Of a stretch of 64,000 nucleotides of DNA, positions 12,801 to 24,742 are shown one piece after another. The translations under genes and the position numbers were made by a program. The DNA lies in NCBI GenBank assembly GCA_013433145.1, contig CM024173.1:3706101-3770100 (forward strand), written 5' to 3'. Origin of the DNA: Ascaris suum (taxonomy: Eukaryota > Nematoda > Chromadorea > Rhabditida > Ascarididae). Within the stretch, counting starts at the first letter, position 1, and each line of letters starts with the position of its first letter. The notes under the pieces were generated by a model, which saw only the letters and a list, made by a program, of their open reading frames with translations, was not told where the DNA came from and did no database searches.

Positions 12801-14878
12801 TCTCCGTCACAACAAACGACACAGCAAACCGCACCAAGTGTTAGTCATCCATTTCATCACCATATCAATAATTTTAGCGCTTTCGAGAAAGAAAGAGAGG
12901 TTCATTCGCCTCATGAAACGATCTGCTTCAACAGAAAGATGTAAGCAATTCCACAATTTTGAGGTCAAATAAAGAACGCAATTGATTAATTTTTAAAATT
13001 TGTGGACGATTTATTGTTTTTTTGTTTTGTGCGCTTCTGTGAAAGTTTTGTTTTTTTTTGGCTATGAAACAGAATCTAAGTGATCAACCGATGCATATCC
13101 TGTGACCTTCAACTAACAACTTACTATGTTCAGTATGAAAAAAGCCAATCGAAGAAAAGCACTCACGAGAGCCAAAGGTGATTGACAACTCTCGAGAGTG
13201 GAATATCATTTGATAGGAATGCCTTTCTGAACGGTTCACGCACCAGGAAGATCGTTGTCGTATAAAATAATGTCAGACTGGAAATCTTTTCTCACCTTCA
13301 ACCTTTCATAAAATCAGACCACTTAAACTCCTACTTGAAACAGTAGACTAGAACAAAAGAAATAAAGAATTACCAGGCCCAGAACAACAACCGAAAAAAA
13401 ACAGCAAACGACTAGAATGAGTTCACAAACATATCATCACCTTGATTTGACGACGAAACGATGATATACTATAAAATTGCTTATCACGTAGGAAAAAATT
13501 ATGGTACATTTGAATGTTTCAGCGCTAACTACATTCACAAATTACAAAGAAGATTAAAAGAAAAAGACGTTTCGAAAATCCTTTCGTAAAATCTTAAAAA
13601 GCTTAAAAAGATGCTCATATATCATGAAATTTTTCTGCACTTCGCATTTTTTGGAACTGAGAGATCCGCAACAAATTTCGTATCCAAAACGCAAGAGGAG
13701 GTAAAACATTAGCAGTTCAATAAACTCGAATTTATACAAGGTAACTGTGGACGTTTCGCGGAGCAAAAACTTCTTGACAGTAATCCCGATATTGAAATTT
13801 GGTCCTCAAAAATATAAATGAGCAAATAAGAGAAAAAATTATTAAAAAGGTGGAAATTTTAAAAGCATATTTCTCGAATGAATCAGTTAATTTGAAAGAA
13901 AAACTTCCGGCAATAAGGTGAACTCCCCTTTCCTGCATTTGCTTATAGGTCGAGAGAGAAAAAAAAAAGCGAATACTGTGTCGGAAAAAACATCGAATGC
14001 AAAGTACCTCACGTTAACGACGCCCAATAAATCGCCGCTGATTCGTCGCAGTAAATACATATTTATACCAAAGGAAATGAGTCTCGATACCAGCTGCAAT
14101 CAGATCAATCGACTTTATTCACTGATATACTTAAATGCAATGAAGCCTCTCTAAACGATAAGGCATCATGCTAATTGCTCTCCCAATGACTTCTTCTGAA
14201 TAGACCACCTACTGTGAACGTCGCAATCTTCCCCTTGGAGCCGAAGCGAACGAGTGCATTATGCTATTTCCCCAGTATCACCTCTCCTTCGATCATCGAC
14301 CTCTAACGACTGAATATTTTTTAATTTCGAATTTCAGTGTGGAGGCACGAATTCATTCAGCCGCTGCCTTAGAAGCACAATCTCTGAGAGGCTCTCTCAT
14401 TCCACTTTGGCAGACATCACTGGGTTTTTATCGATGATTCTCTTGTGGAGCTCTGTGAAGCTCCTAAATGCTACAAGAAGTTCATAAATTCAATGAGGGA
14501 CACTTCGCATTAACCAATTCAAACAAAATCCCCCGATTAAAGCTCCAAAAGTTCAAACGCCTGATCGCTCTCTAATATCCGACAAAAAAAGAGTGAGGAA
14601 TGAACGCTACTATTTGTTGCAAAGCTCACCATAAAGTGTTCTTTGTTTCTTAGCTGTTCTTTCCGCAGTAGTTGGAGGAGGAATGCGAATTAGACAAAGG
14701 TGAGCAATGAAAATTGATCATTTATACGGAACGAAGCAAAAAACAGGACATAACGGGGATGGGGAGTCAACTTGATGCGACGATATAATAGCAGAGACAT
14801 AGATAATTGCAGCAAACTGCTGACCTGCCCGCTGAGATTAGGTGCGAAAGAAGATGCCAACGTCGAAGATGCCATCAT
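6882..14878 (-). CDS. rft1: RFT1-like ER membrane protein (N-glycan lipid-linked oligosaccharide pathway), 3' end unresolved
   Basis: RFT1 is a polytopic ER membrane protein needed for N-glycosylation and proposed to act in Man5GlcNAc2-PP-dolichol translocation. Read on the minus strand, exons are 14825-14878, 14008-14093, 13167-13277, 11797-12091, 11521-11646, 9843-9954, 8930-9060, 8090-8234, 7333-7430 and 6882-7018. All phases agree, giving 431 codons. Family landmarks appear in order: SGDLLGVVNV, FLVREPFRKAF, AEPF within a hydrophobic stretch, FKQVLTDGTSYVLTF, DKLGSLVARVVLAPLEHS, AVSIYGGDLLS, AVNGITECFAMATMS and SYGLILANVVNMCARI. The start ATG at 14878 follows a TTTCAG acceptor at 14913/14914. 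Human RFT1 is ~541 aa, so ~80-110 C-terminal residues lie further left. The exon 11521-11646 and its 5' splice site are the least certain. Two exons use GAG acceptors. Confidence 0.9.
13278..14007. other. RFT1 intron 2
   Basis: AT-rich sequence between two well-supported exons. The small minus-strand frames here have no family signature. Other long introns of the gene (12092-13166, 9955-11520 and 7431-8089) were likewise scanned and hold nothing I can name. Confidence 0.6.
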
Positions 14879-14911
14879 TACAGGAAACTGCACAGGTGTT
14901 CCAGATAAAGC

Positions 14912-14914
14912 TCT
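14912..14914 (-). promoter_or_regulatory. Candidate trans-splice (SL) or 5'UTR splice acceptor of RFT1
   Basis: On the minus strand TATTTCAG ends at 14913, about 34 nt before the initiator ATG, with no obvious upstream coding exon. In nematodes such a site usually accepts a spliced leader. An ordinary 5'UTR intron would look the same. Confidence 0.4.
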
Positions 14915-14929
14915 GAAATAAAGCAATTA

Positions 14930-17900
14930 CTCCATGCAATACACTCAGCTACAAAGCGACAAAACATTCGGAAATTTTTGAAAAGAACAAGTAACGATAA
15001 ACACGCAGCTAACTGAATCAGCCTTCAAATACACGCCGAAGCAAGCTAAGCTTGCTTTTTTGGACATTCTTGTAGGGCTGTAGAAGGTCGTAATGCCACG
15101 CCAACTTTAGATATGGCTGGGATTCTCTCCCCTCCACCCCCTTCCCTTTCCATACACCACAACCCCGCTACCGGAACTGCTGACCACGAGGCTGTGGTTG
15201 TGGAAATAGCCCTCCTTGCTATGCGCTTTGTGAAATGGAGACTGTAGTCGCCTAACCTCCTCTTCATTGTCTCCATGACGCACCACTGCACTGTTCAATC
15301 CACGCTGCATATCCAAAAATGAAGTCGCTCCACAAAGCTTTAGTTCCTCTCATAAGAAGAAAACGATTTTTCTGCACCTAATATCACGAAAGGCATATCT
15401 GGGGTGGTGGTACGTGGAGAGATGAGAGATACGCATCAAACTCGATGTCAGCAAGGTGCAGAGATGTGGGTGGGTTAGTGGGTCAGAGGGCCAGATTCGT
15501 TCTAGAAGTAGCTCATTATTTGAGTGAAACTGCAGAAAATTAGCCTTAAAAACGATTTAATGGAATGACATCCGTATCAACAACAAATCCTGCACTTTAA
15601 CAACATATTTTTGAGAAAACCTGTGTCTCTAGCATTCAACTATCCAACATAGAATGCTTCCGAAGAAAGCATAAAATCAGGTTTTAGCAGTCTTCATGCG
15701 CCGTTTAGTATACCTAATCTCACTTACAAGTTGGAAGTACACAATTCTGGATGTCCTGAAAGGTGCATTGTGCACTCTAAACGGGTAAAAAGCAGTCTCC
15801 AGGAGTAGGTAACATCACACCATTTACAACCAGTTAATGATTCCTTCATTCATTTTATTTGAATTTCGGTGTTTCGGAGTGCGTAGACACATAAAACGAA
15901 TAAAGGAAAGGTGGCACAAGAAACGAGAAAAATAACTAAAGAAAAAAGCAAAATGTGCGGTCGAGCGGGCATCAGATACCTCGGAGCTTAATATATAAAA
16001 TGAGCAGCAATTGTGTGAAGATCGGAACAACTCAGCCGCGGTTTGAGAGATAAAGAATTGGGTGCAAAACTGTACACTCTGCAGAGAATGGTTTGTGCTG
16101 CAGCATTTTTTGGTGAGTTCGAGCTGAGGACTACATCGATCGCGAAGAGCGGCAGACTTATGCATTCCTGAAAATGGAATCTCGGAAAACACATAAACAA
16201 TTTTTGAAGAAAGAGTCAAATCAGGTTTAAGGGACGCGATATTCCAGATTAAAGATTTTAACCTGCTAGCATAAATTGGCTGGTATAAACTGACTCCACC
16301 AATCAAATCGGTATACTCAAATCTCCAGAATGTCAGGAATAATTGCAACAGAAATTGGCAGTCGCCCAACAGGTGCAACTAAGCAATCCACTAAGAACCC
16401 AAATGGCACAATTTCACCGACGAAGGGATTCCAACGAAATCACTGCACTCAAACATTCGAATCAAGAACGTAGGTAAAAGCCAAAAAGGTGGGTAAATGA
16501 GAAGTTTCGAAGGAACGCTGAAATTTAAGACCAGGAATAACGGAACCAAAAAAAAAATTAACTTAGAAAAGCGAAGAAAGTATGACGACAACTACATAAA
16601 TACCGGTCGCTGATTTATGGCGATGGAATTTTTTGCATGGATTTTGGTGTGAAAAATCTTATTTATGAGTTCATTTATTGAATATTTTTTTGGAACCAAT
16701 ATTCCCCCCAAAAATTCAGAAGTAACAGGTCCTTACGAAGTATTTTACTTAATACTACCCTTGGGGAAGTTTTACGCCTATTGAGCGTAGTAAATCTCAA
16801 CCACAACTGCCGATATGATATTATCCGCACATAGTTCAACAGTAAAAGTTTGTGACACCGAACTCAGAATTTACTAAAATCATATATTCGGCAAAAATTG
16901 CCTATCGCTTCCAATCCGCTTAAAGCAGTATTGCTGCCAACCGTAACTACTGACCCATTCGTCATAAAAACTGCTCCTGAAACTCGGTTTAATCCGCCTG
17001 TCAACGTGACACTATGCCTCGATGTTTAATGTTAGCGCTTGCCTCCATGCAATCAACAACTCTTCAAGACACCGGCTTAAATTACTTGATATGTTGGAAA
17101 ATTCGGATAAGACAGTGATAAATAAATGAGCTGCGGCCTAGTGGTTGATGCAAATAGTAGAGTTATGCCATCGAAGAGGTTGTCGGAATGAAGCAGCAAC
17201 CAAACAAAGAAATATCCTTCAAGTCTGACGTTATAGTTTTTGCCTCGTCGCAATCTTAGCAAAAGTCAATCAGTCATGAAAGACCAGAGAATTGATGCGA
17301 TATTACGCAATCTCGTTTATGCATTGCACTTGATAATTTCCTCTCCACATTCTGTATACTCAGAAGAAATCGTTTCATGCCACAAGTCTCACTGCCGCCC
17401 GGAAGCGACTAGTTTAGTTTCAATTTAGAATTCATTACTCTATATGGAAACATTCGAAAGTTATTTCAGCAGTGAAAGCTGACGTTGATCAAACGTGGAA
17501 ATCCGACAACTTCTGATGAAATCATTCGATTTTGAATCGATAGAGGCCTTTTTTTTATCGGGGCTTGACCAGGGCTAAGCAAACAATAAATCCACTCCAT
17601 AATCCACGCCAACAACAAATATTAAGTTCAAACAGTATGCGAACTTGCAAATTTACTGTCTCCTCGTAAGTAGTGAACACCATGACCTTAATGTCACAAA
17701 ACATTAAGTGAGAGTGTGGCCCATCCCCTCCCCCTCGGCACATGGTCAAATCTCGAGTAGAAGTCCATATGTGGCATTTGCCAGCACTATGAACATTTCG
17801 AAGCATTCCTGCTCGCCGTTCAACTTTCTAACTGCCGATCGATGAAGAAAACCGGCAATGCACCATAATTTAACCACTACCAAATGAACACTGTCTTGTA

Positions 17901-18374
17901 CTTCAAATAATCCTCCAATCAGCTCCTTTCGGCAAGAAACAGTGAGCTTGGAGCACAATGACGTATTTATACAAAATCAACAACGAAAGAGAATTACATA
18001 CATTTTTAGCAGGTAAACTAAAAATTGCAATGTTCAGTGACTATTGCAGTTGTCAACAAACTTTGCAGAACATTCATTTCTTGCCTTGTTTCACATTGAG
18101 AACAGCTGAATGTTGCATATTATTTTCCAACCACCGTTTTCGTTCTTCCTCCTTCCACCCCCTCCCCACCTTTGCCTTTCCACTGATTTCCTTACTTGTC
18201 TGAAAGAACTCCAACAAAACCCCTGCCACAATCCCAATAAAATGAAATCGCGTACTGCTGCAAAAAATAGTGGGAACGACATCTCTCAAGTGCAAAGAAT
18301 GCAACATCAAACATCGACCATCGATAAAGGGAGAGAACAGCTGCTGAACTCCTTCTGAAGTTGGCGAGATGAGA
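14930..18374. other. Intergenic region between RFT1 start and LEO1 end
   Basis: Both flanking genes run leftwards, so this holds the RFT1 promoter and the LEO1 3' flank. The longest frame is 184 codons (minus 15824-16378). It is compositionally odd, lacks a family signature and is best treated as chance. No repeat longer than a simple tract was seen. Confidence 0.5.
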
Positions 18375-21300
18375 TCATTCCTCGTCATCATCCTCTATTA
18401 TAACCTTCTTCTTCTTCTGCTTCTTTAGCTCCTAAAGTTCAGTGAGTTTAGTTACATGAAATTGAAGTTTACTCCTAAATTTCAGCTTACCTAAAAGTTT
18501 ACTTACAAATTTACTTACTATCCTCCGCCACAAATGGGATCATAACCGGAATACTATTACATATAACACACAAACAAGCACATCAACATCCACTTCAAAA
18601 AAAAAAAAAAAAAAAATCTCGCATTAAGGCTGCACTGAACACTTGCCGGTGTATGCAAGTGAGATCTCGTGGAGCAACAAGTCCCCCCCCCCCCCCCCTT
18701 CTAATGTAGAAAATCCTTTCACACAACAACTCTCTACCAATTTTTTCTTTTAATTCGAAGGAATGGCAACACAAAATGTTTTGCTTTACCTGATCACTGT
18801 CACTTTCATCGCTGTCTTTTTTAGCATCATGAAGTCTTTTCGAATCAGAATCCTCTGAATCGGAATGCCCAATGAGTGGTCGATCGTCATAACGGTTCTT
18901 GTAGTGTTTCTTTATGGCCGATAGAGATTCGTCTGCAATCCGTACATTCTCCTTATGGCCACCTCTACCACGCTCACATGTTACACAATTAACCCCCTCC
19001 CCCCCCCCCCCCTCCCCAACTCCCCACGGAATTTCAAAGTGGTATAATCAGGTACGTATTCATATCAAAAACACAAAGAAACCCTACTAAATGAAACGTT
19101 TTTCTTGGCAAAATAATTCCAAACGCCATCTCACTAATGCGCTGTTTTCGATTTCCAAAATATTGTGCATATAAGCATCATTATGTTGATTCATTTCTAG
19201 TGATTCTGTCAATATTTCCAACTATTTGGTATTCCGGTCATGTCTTACTCACAATATCCTGAAACTGTCTTGATCGGGCAGGCTGAAGAGACATACTTTT
19301 ATAATTTTCAGTACAAATTTACGCTCGATTTCTCAAATACTGCAAATAACGCCATATATTTCCACTGCCGATACTCATACTGCAGTATGAATAGTGCTCA
19401 GGCGGAAAGAAAAAAATGGTAGCAATGGAATAACCCGAATCGTCTTCTCTCTCCTCGAGGAAGTTCGCAGAAAGACCAGTTCGCACTGACGGTCGCATTT
19501 TGTTGCGACGCAGTTGTGCCTCGCGCCTGTTTTGAGCACGAAGTCTCTCCTCTTCTCTGCGGACTAATTCCTGAAGAAAATCCCTGCCTAAAGAACCCTA
19601 CAGAATTCACACGACGGCAGATCCAGGCATTTTAACAATCCTGGCTACACCAGCGATTCTCTTACAATAGAGGATTCGCAAAAACCAGAAATTATAGCGT
19701 TAACGGTGCAAGCGATGAGCTTCCTGCGAACTCGGATGAGCGAAACAAGGGCAAGGGAATCTTCTGTGTACCGAAACCACCTATACAATGGTCACACCGT
19801 TAGCGTAAGACAGCCTTATTTTCAATTAAAACTTTCCTTACAATTCAACACAAGTTTCATGGAGCACCGAGAAGAGAACAATAGCATCATTGATCACGTA
19901 GTTGCAAATCTAGTTTCAGGAAAATAACGAACCGCTTTTTGAGATTCAGGATCCACACCGACCGCATTCAGCACTTTCACTTTCTGCGATTTATTTGAAC
20001 GATCGGCCATCGATAGTGTTACTTTGCGATGTGTTATGGAATCTGTCGAGACAGGACGGAACGTCAACTTTTCCCTTTAAAAGACCACAATGCAGAGACA
20101 ATCAATGAAAAAGAAAACAACAACGATGTATGCTGTATTTCATTAGCATACCAGTTTGTTAATAATTGCTGTAATGAAACCACTTCTTCGATGTTAATGC
20201 CGTTTGCAATCGAACGAACTCACATGCCGATTCCTATGACGATTAACTATTCCGCCACAAATCGCTCTGAATCTAATTCCACCTATTTTCCACTTAAAAA
20301 ATCCATCTACCATTACATTCTGATGTAACTGATTCCCGTTACAACCGAATGCATTTGATAGATAATAAAACGGAATCTTAAAAGACGGCATCCGTAGCGA
20401 AAACATTAGCAGGCTATGACCACAGTCGACTGCTAGTCGTTTCAAAATGGTTAATGGAAACAAAATGTTCAAAAAAATGAAAGGCAAGAATAATGGGATA
20501 TATAAAGCTAAACAACCAGAGAGAAAAGCCTACTTGAAAACGGCATGCCCTTGTAGTCCGGCGCCCTGTCGCATGAATAAGTGGTTATCATGTTGCATTG
20601 GCTGCACCTGCACATCAAATGCTTCACTGCCCAGGAACAATGACATCCTGAATCGTTGCAGACATGAACGGAACCAAAAAAGTAAAAGAAGCCTTCTTTC
20701 CTCCTCTAAGCATCAGCAGCATAGATCTATGTCGAATTCTTTAGGAAATGCAAAAATTTCGGAGCAAGTTGGAACAAAAATAGCAAGAACCTGCAACTGC
20801 TGCTTTTGGTCATAACTCACCTCTCAATCGCCATTTTAAGCCCCTGTTAAATAGCAGACTTCTCTGCATACGGTTAATTCCAAGACACAGAAAAACAAAT
20901 AATCAACAAATAACTTAATTAATAGTGTAATGTGAAAGACTATTTCGCCGCATCGTTCAAACTGCTCACTGGAGCAGCATTTTGAGAATGGGGAAAGGGG
21001 ATCGAATTTGTGCAAACTTTTGGATAAAAACGATCCGATCAGCTGAAATGTTCGACTTTACTTCCTTTCTTACGCACTAGTCAAGTCATTATCGCAGCCG
21101 CACGTCTCTTTACTAGAAATTGAATTCAGTGCTTTATTAAAATAAAGCCACTAACGTTCCATCGGACCAACGCACGATTTTCGAATTGCTTAACTTCACA
21201 ATATTGCCCCCTTCATCGAATGCATATCGCCACCGAATGGTGTTTTCTACCTGAAATGCATCTGACTGCGTTTTGTGGACAATTTTCGAGCAATCCGCTT

Positions 21301-24300
21301 CATTCCAAACAAAGTAATATCCAGCCTAGCAAAAATAAGACAAACAAAACCGTGTAAAACATCCTGCATGAATCGATTCCGAGACATATATGAAAATTAA
21401 CGAGAACATATATCCTAACACTTTCTCGAGTATTTACCCAAAAGTGGAAAGATCAAGCAGTCTTATTATTCGGAAGCACATCTCTACGTTCATCCTTGAA
21501 CCAACAATAATTATTCCGCCTCATTCCACCTTTCTTACAATACTTCCATGAATCTCCGCACGGTAATATCAAAGCGACAGACTGATATAATCAATAAAAG
21601 TTCATAACAATTCGCTTTAATAAGAACGGTTCAATAGAACTCCCACTTTAAATTAATCGTTTATAGTTCTAAGAAAGATTCCCAAAATTTCTCCGACATT
21701 CTCACTGTTTCCCCAATTTGACAATCATCCTCTCCTTTTGCCTTTTACCTATAGTTACCTATAGTTAGAAGTTAGAATTTCCTTTTACATATAGTTAGAA
21801 GAATTCATTAAGAGGCGCTTTTATTTACTTCGAACAGCGCCTCTAGTTGAGTAAGGGAGAAATCAACAATACTATAATGCTAACACGAAGTTTAAGTCGC
21901 GCTCTACCCTCTTCGTCCATCTGTTCATCCTCATCGAACTCATCCTCGTAGTGTTCATGATCAAATGGCCTCGGTTCGATACTGAGAAAGTTTGGGAACT
22001 TTACGAAGTAGAGCCCTTCGTCTTTGAAATTTGGACATATCCTTGCCGTGTTCACTTCGACGATCGTTGGCTCTGGACGGTCCTCTTCTTCCTCCATTGC
22101 CTCTGGATCTGGGTACAGACGTGGACCAACAATATCGTCTTCAGTGAGGTCCTGAACGAAACTACGCATCAAAACAAAGCACACACAGTTGTAGTTCCTT
22201 AGAAGAAATTGATTGTTCAACTATGAAAGCAATGCTATTATTATTGAATACTCTATTCAAAATGTCAGCAGTGCAGCAGTTGTTCTATGCACTTCAACAC
22301 AATAAATGCATCAGTCATATAGTTTCACCTATGAGATATGAGTGTGACTTACCACCGATGAGATAGACGTATAAGTGACTTGCGTGTATTCAACAAGAAA
22401 TTGAAGCACTCTCTGAGTACGCTTCGAGAAATTCGGAAAGGAAGTCAGGAATTTCAAAAAAAACTAAATTTCTCACGCCTAGTTTACGCTGGTAGCGCGG
22501 ACCATCCTCATCCAGCCGCATTTCTTCCCCAGCCCTCCACCCCACGCTTTCTCAGTCGCATCTCATCCACTCCTCTCCAATCGAGCCTGAGCACTAATTT
22601 TTGGTTTCGGATGTCACAACAAAATACTCATGCAAACGTTCATACGCATGTCAATCCCTCAACAATGCAGTCACGGGCCACGATAAAATACAGCTGCTAT
22701 CGAGCTTTCTTCTACACCTCTGCACTTTTTCAGCGACCTCTGTGGCGCAGCAAACAAATGCCATTGAGTTCGGGAATTCTGCCAAAGTGTGGGAATAGAA
22801 GTCTGTCGAAAGACGCCGCTTTTATCCTAATTCCCTCTGGAACACCACTCACAGTAGAGAGGATAAAAGAACCTTATTATTGTCGTCGTCACTGCTTTCG
22901 CTGAGATCAATATCTCCCAGTCCTCCTGCTTCATTTTCTTCTTTGCCCCTCTCCTTTGACGCGTCTTCCGATTCTTCATCCGAAGACAAAACAACACGTT
23001 TCTTTTCTGATGAAGGCTCTGGCTGGCGTTCCGATGGCGGCGACCTGCTACTGTCGGCATCTGAACCACCCAGCGTGAAGTGGGCTGTAAAACAATTGCT
23101 TTCGCTTTTGTTCACGCAAATACGTGCTACTGAGAAACAAAGATCGGTCAAACATCAAAACTACAGCCTTTTATTCACTTTTCATTGGATGAGCAGGCGA
23201 CGTACTTAAAGAAAGATCAACTGGTACATAGATGAGGAAGTAACTGAATGCGCAAGATATGCAGCTGGCACGCAATTTGATTCATGCAACTGGCACCTTC
23301 AACTGATAATCAAGTGTACTGCTAAATTTGTCAATTTAGGTGGAATGTAGAATTTTGAAATAACTGCATGAGGTGACTTTCAAATAAGCTTTTTTTTTTA
23401 TTCTCGGAGATAAAAATAAAAACTCGTCAAAAACTTTTAGTTGGCGGCGTCCGCCGCTCTTTGGCACTTAAAGGTTTTCTTTCCCATATATACTCTCATC
23501 AAGTCAACGATTCCCTGCTCTTCCTCCTGCCCTCCCGAACAATCCGGCTATACAAGCTACGAAACAAACGGCTATCAACTAATGGGGATGTAGGCTGTTC
23601 CATCCAATTATCCTCTTGAGTTCTTCGTCAGCTACATTTGTCATTTTTTGACGTTTACCTCATATCTAATTGTCAGCCTATTTCACTTGCCATTTTTTAA
23701 AAAATTTCCAACACATCGAAATTCGGAAGTTGCAGCGAGGCATTTGTGAATATTCCAAAACTCGAATTGTTTAAATACACCACTGATGTTCGTTCGGCGT
23801 CTATTTCGAGTATCGGCTGTGGGAAATGACTCCGACAGAAAATAAAGACCGCAATTCCGAGAAAAACATCTAAACATGGCGAATTTGCATAGGAAATACA
23901 GCATGCAGATTACTTCACAACTAATTCCATAAAGAAAACGTTAACGTACCGCTTCGATCTGCTGCTGGCCCTTCGTCGCTTGATTCACCTTTTTCTGACT
24001 GCTCTGATTTTCTGTTTCCATCTGATTTATCTTCATGCTCTGAGTCATCAGAATCCTCTGAACGATTACATATGTGATTGTTACATTCAGAAGACGACTT
24101 GAGCTAGTCACCGTGGGGACCTCAGGTGCTCGCTTCATCTCTGCGAGGAAAGCGGGAAAATTCATGCAATGTCATCGTTTTGCATCAAAAGGCAACTTTC
24201 AGCACTTCACAATCCTAACAAACCATAAAAACCAATGAGATTTTCAAATTAAATGTCACGAAAGGTCGCACTCTCGTCCTACTTTGCAACTCGCATCATA

Positions 24301-24718
24301 CGAACTTGTGTAGTATCTCTTGTTTCAGCAGAGAAAAATTTTCGCCCCATCCAAGCCCTTCTTGCAACTGCGGGCGTGCTAACTTTCTCTTGCTTTCGTT
24401 TAAAAGATTAAACGTTCTTGTTTCATAAAATTCTTCATTGCTCGACGACGCCACCAATTCTTCCACATTAAAAAGCACAAAGTTGCCTGAATCACCTGCT
24501 GTATCCGAACTTCTGGCCGCTTTTGGCGGCTCATTCACATCGCTGTGTGCATCTTCGCTGTGATCCTCCTCAGAAGAAGTGGTCTGCGCTAGTGAATCGA
24601 CGGGAGAGCCCTCGCTGCCGGTTGGTGATCGGGGAGCATCCTCATTTCCAGTCGGCGATTCAGGAGCCCCCTCATCACCGCTCGAATTGGCTGCCGATGT
24701 GCTTTCGTCAGACGACAT
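18375..24718 (-). CDS. leo-1: LEO1, RNA polymerase II Paf1-complex subunit (complete, 10 exons)
   Basis: LEO1 is a nuclear subunit of the Paf1 complex, which travels with RNA polymerase II and supports histone modification during elongation. Minus-strand exons are 24496-24718, 23950-24057, 22873-23060, 21885-22151, 21156-21250, 20534-20647, 19933-20074, 19435-19570, 18790-18932 and 18375-18431. The phases close perfectly, giving 490 aa. The N-terminal ~170 residues are Ser/Asp/Glu-rich, as in the family. The conserved core includes [120 protein letters not shown] and GLSANFLEE, then a KNRYDD segment and a Lys-rich then acidic tail ([13 protein letters not shown]). Human LEO1 is longer mainly in the acidic N-terminus. 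The exon starting at 20074 uses a TAAAG acceptor, forced by frame. Confidence 0.95.
18598..18698. repeat. Homopolymer pair in LEO1 intron: A(~19) and C(16)
   Basis: A run of about 19 A at 18598-18616 is followed 66 bp later by 16 consecutive C at 18683-18698. Both lie in the last LEO1 intron (18432-18789). A further C(14) tract at 18999-19012 lies in the next intron upstream. Confidence 0.85.
18999..19012. repeat. C(14) homopolymer in LEO1 intron
   Basis: Fourteen C in a row, flanked by further C-rich sequence (CCCCCTC before and TCCCC after). It is one of six C runs of 11 or more in the window, all on the plus strand. Confidence 0.85.
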
Positions 24719-24740
24719 CAATTAATGGCCACTTTCGCTT

Positions 24741-24742
24741 CT
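24741..24742 (-). promoter_or_regulatory. Candidate trans-splice acceptor of LEO1
   Basis: The minus strand reads TTTGTTTTACAG immediately before a 22-nt leader and the initiator ATG at 24718. The good pyrimidine-rich acceptor close to the start codon, with no coding exon upstream, is what a spliced-leader addition site looks like. A 5'UTR intron is the alternative. Confidence 0.45.

Noticed and set aside
15824..16378. 184-codon minus-strand ORF, the second longest open frame in the window
   Set aside because: No homology, no splice context, odd composition rich in Phe/Ser/Cys. One such frame is expected by chance in 64 kb of six frames.
21251..21330. In-frame extension upstream of the LEO1 exon starting at 21250
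   Set aside because: The frame stays open leftwards of the GCATTTCAG acceptor by chance. The family sequence joins RARLKLR directly to VENTIRW, so the extension is intron.
22380..22904. 174-codon plus-strand ORF
   Set aside because: It lies mainly in the LEO1 intron and runs antisense into the exon at 22873. Its content is low-complexity and unlike any family.
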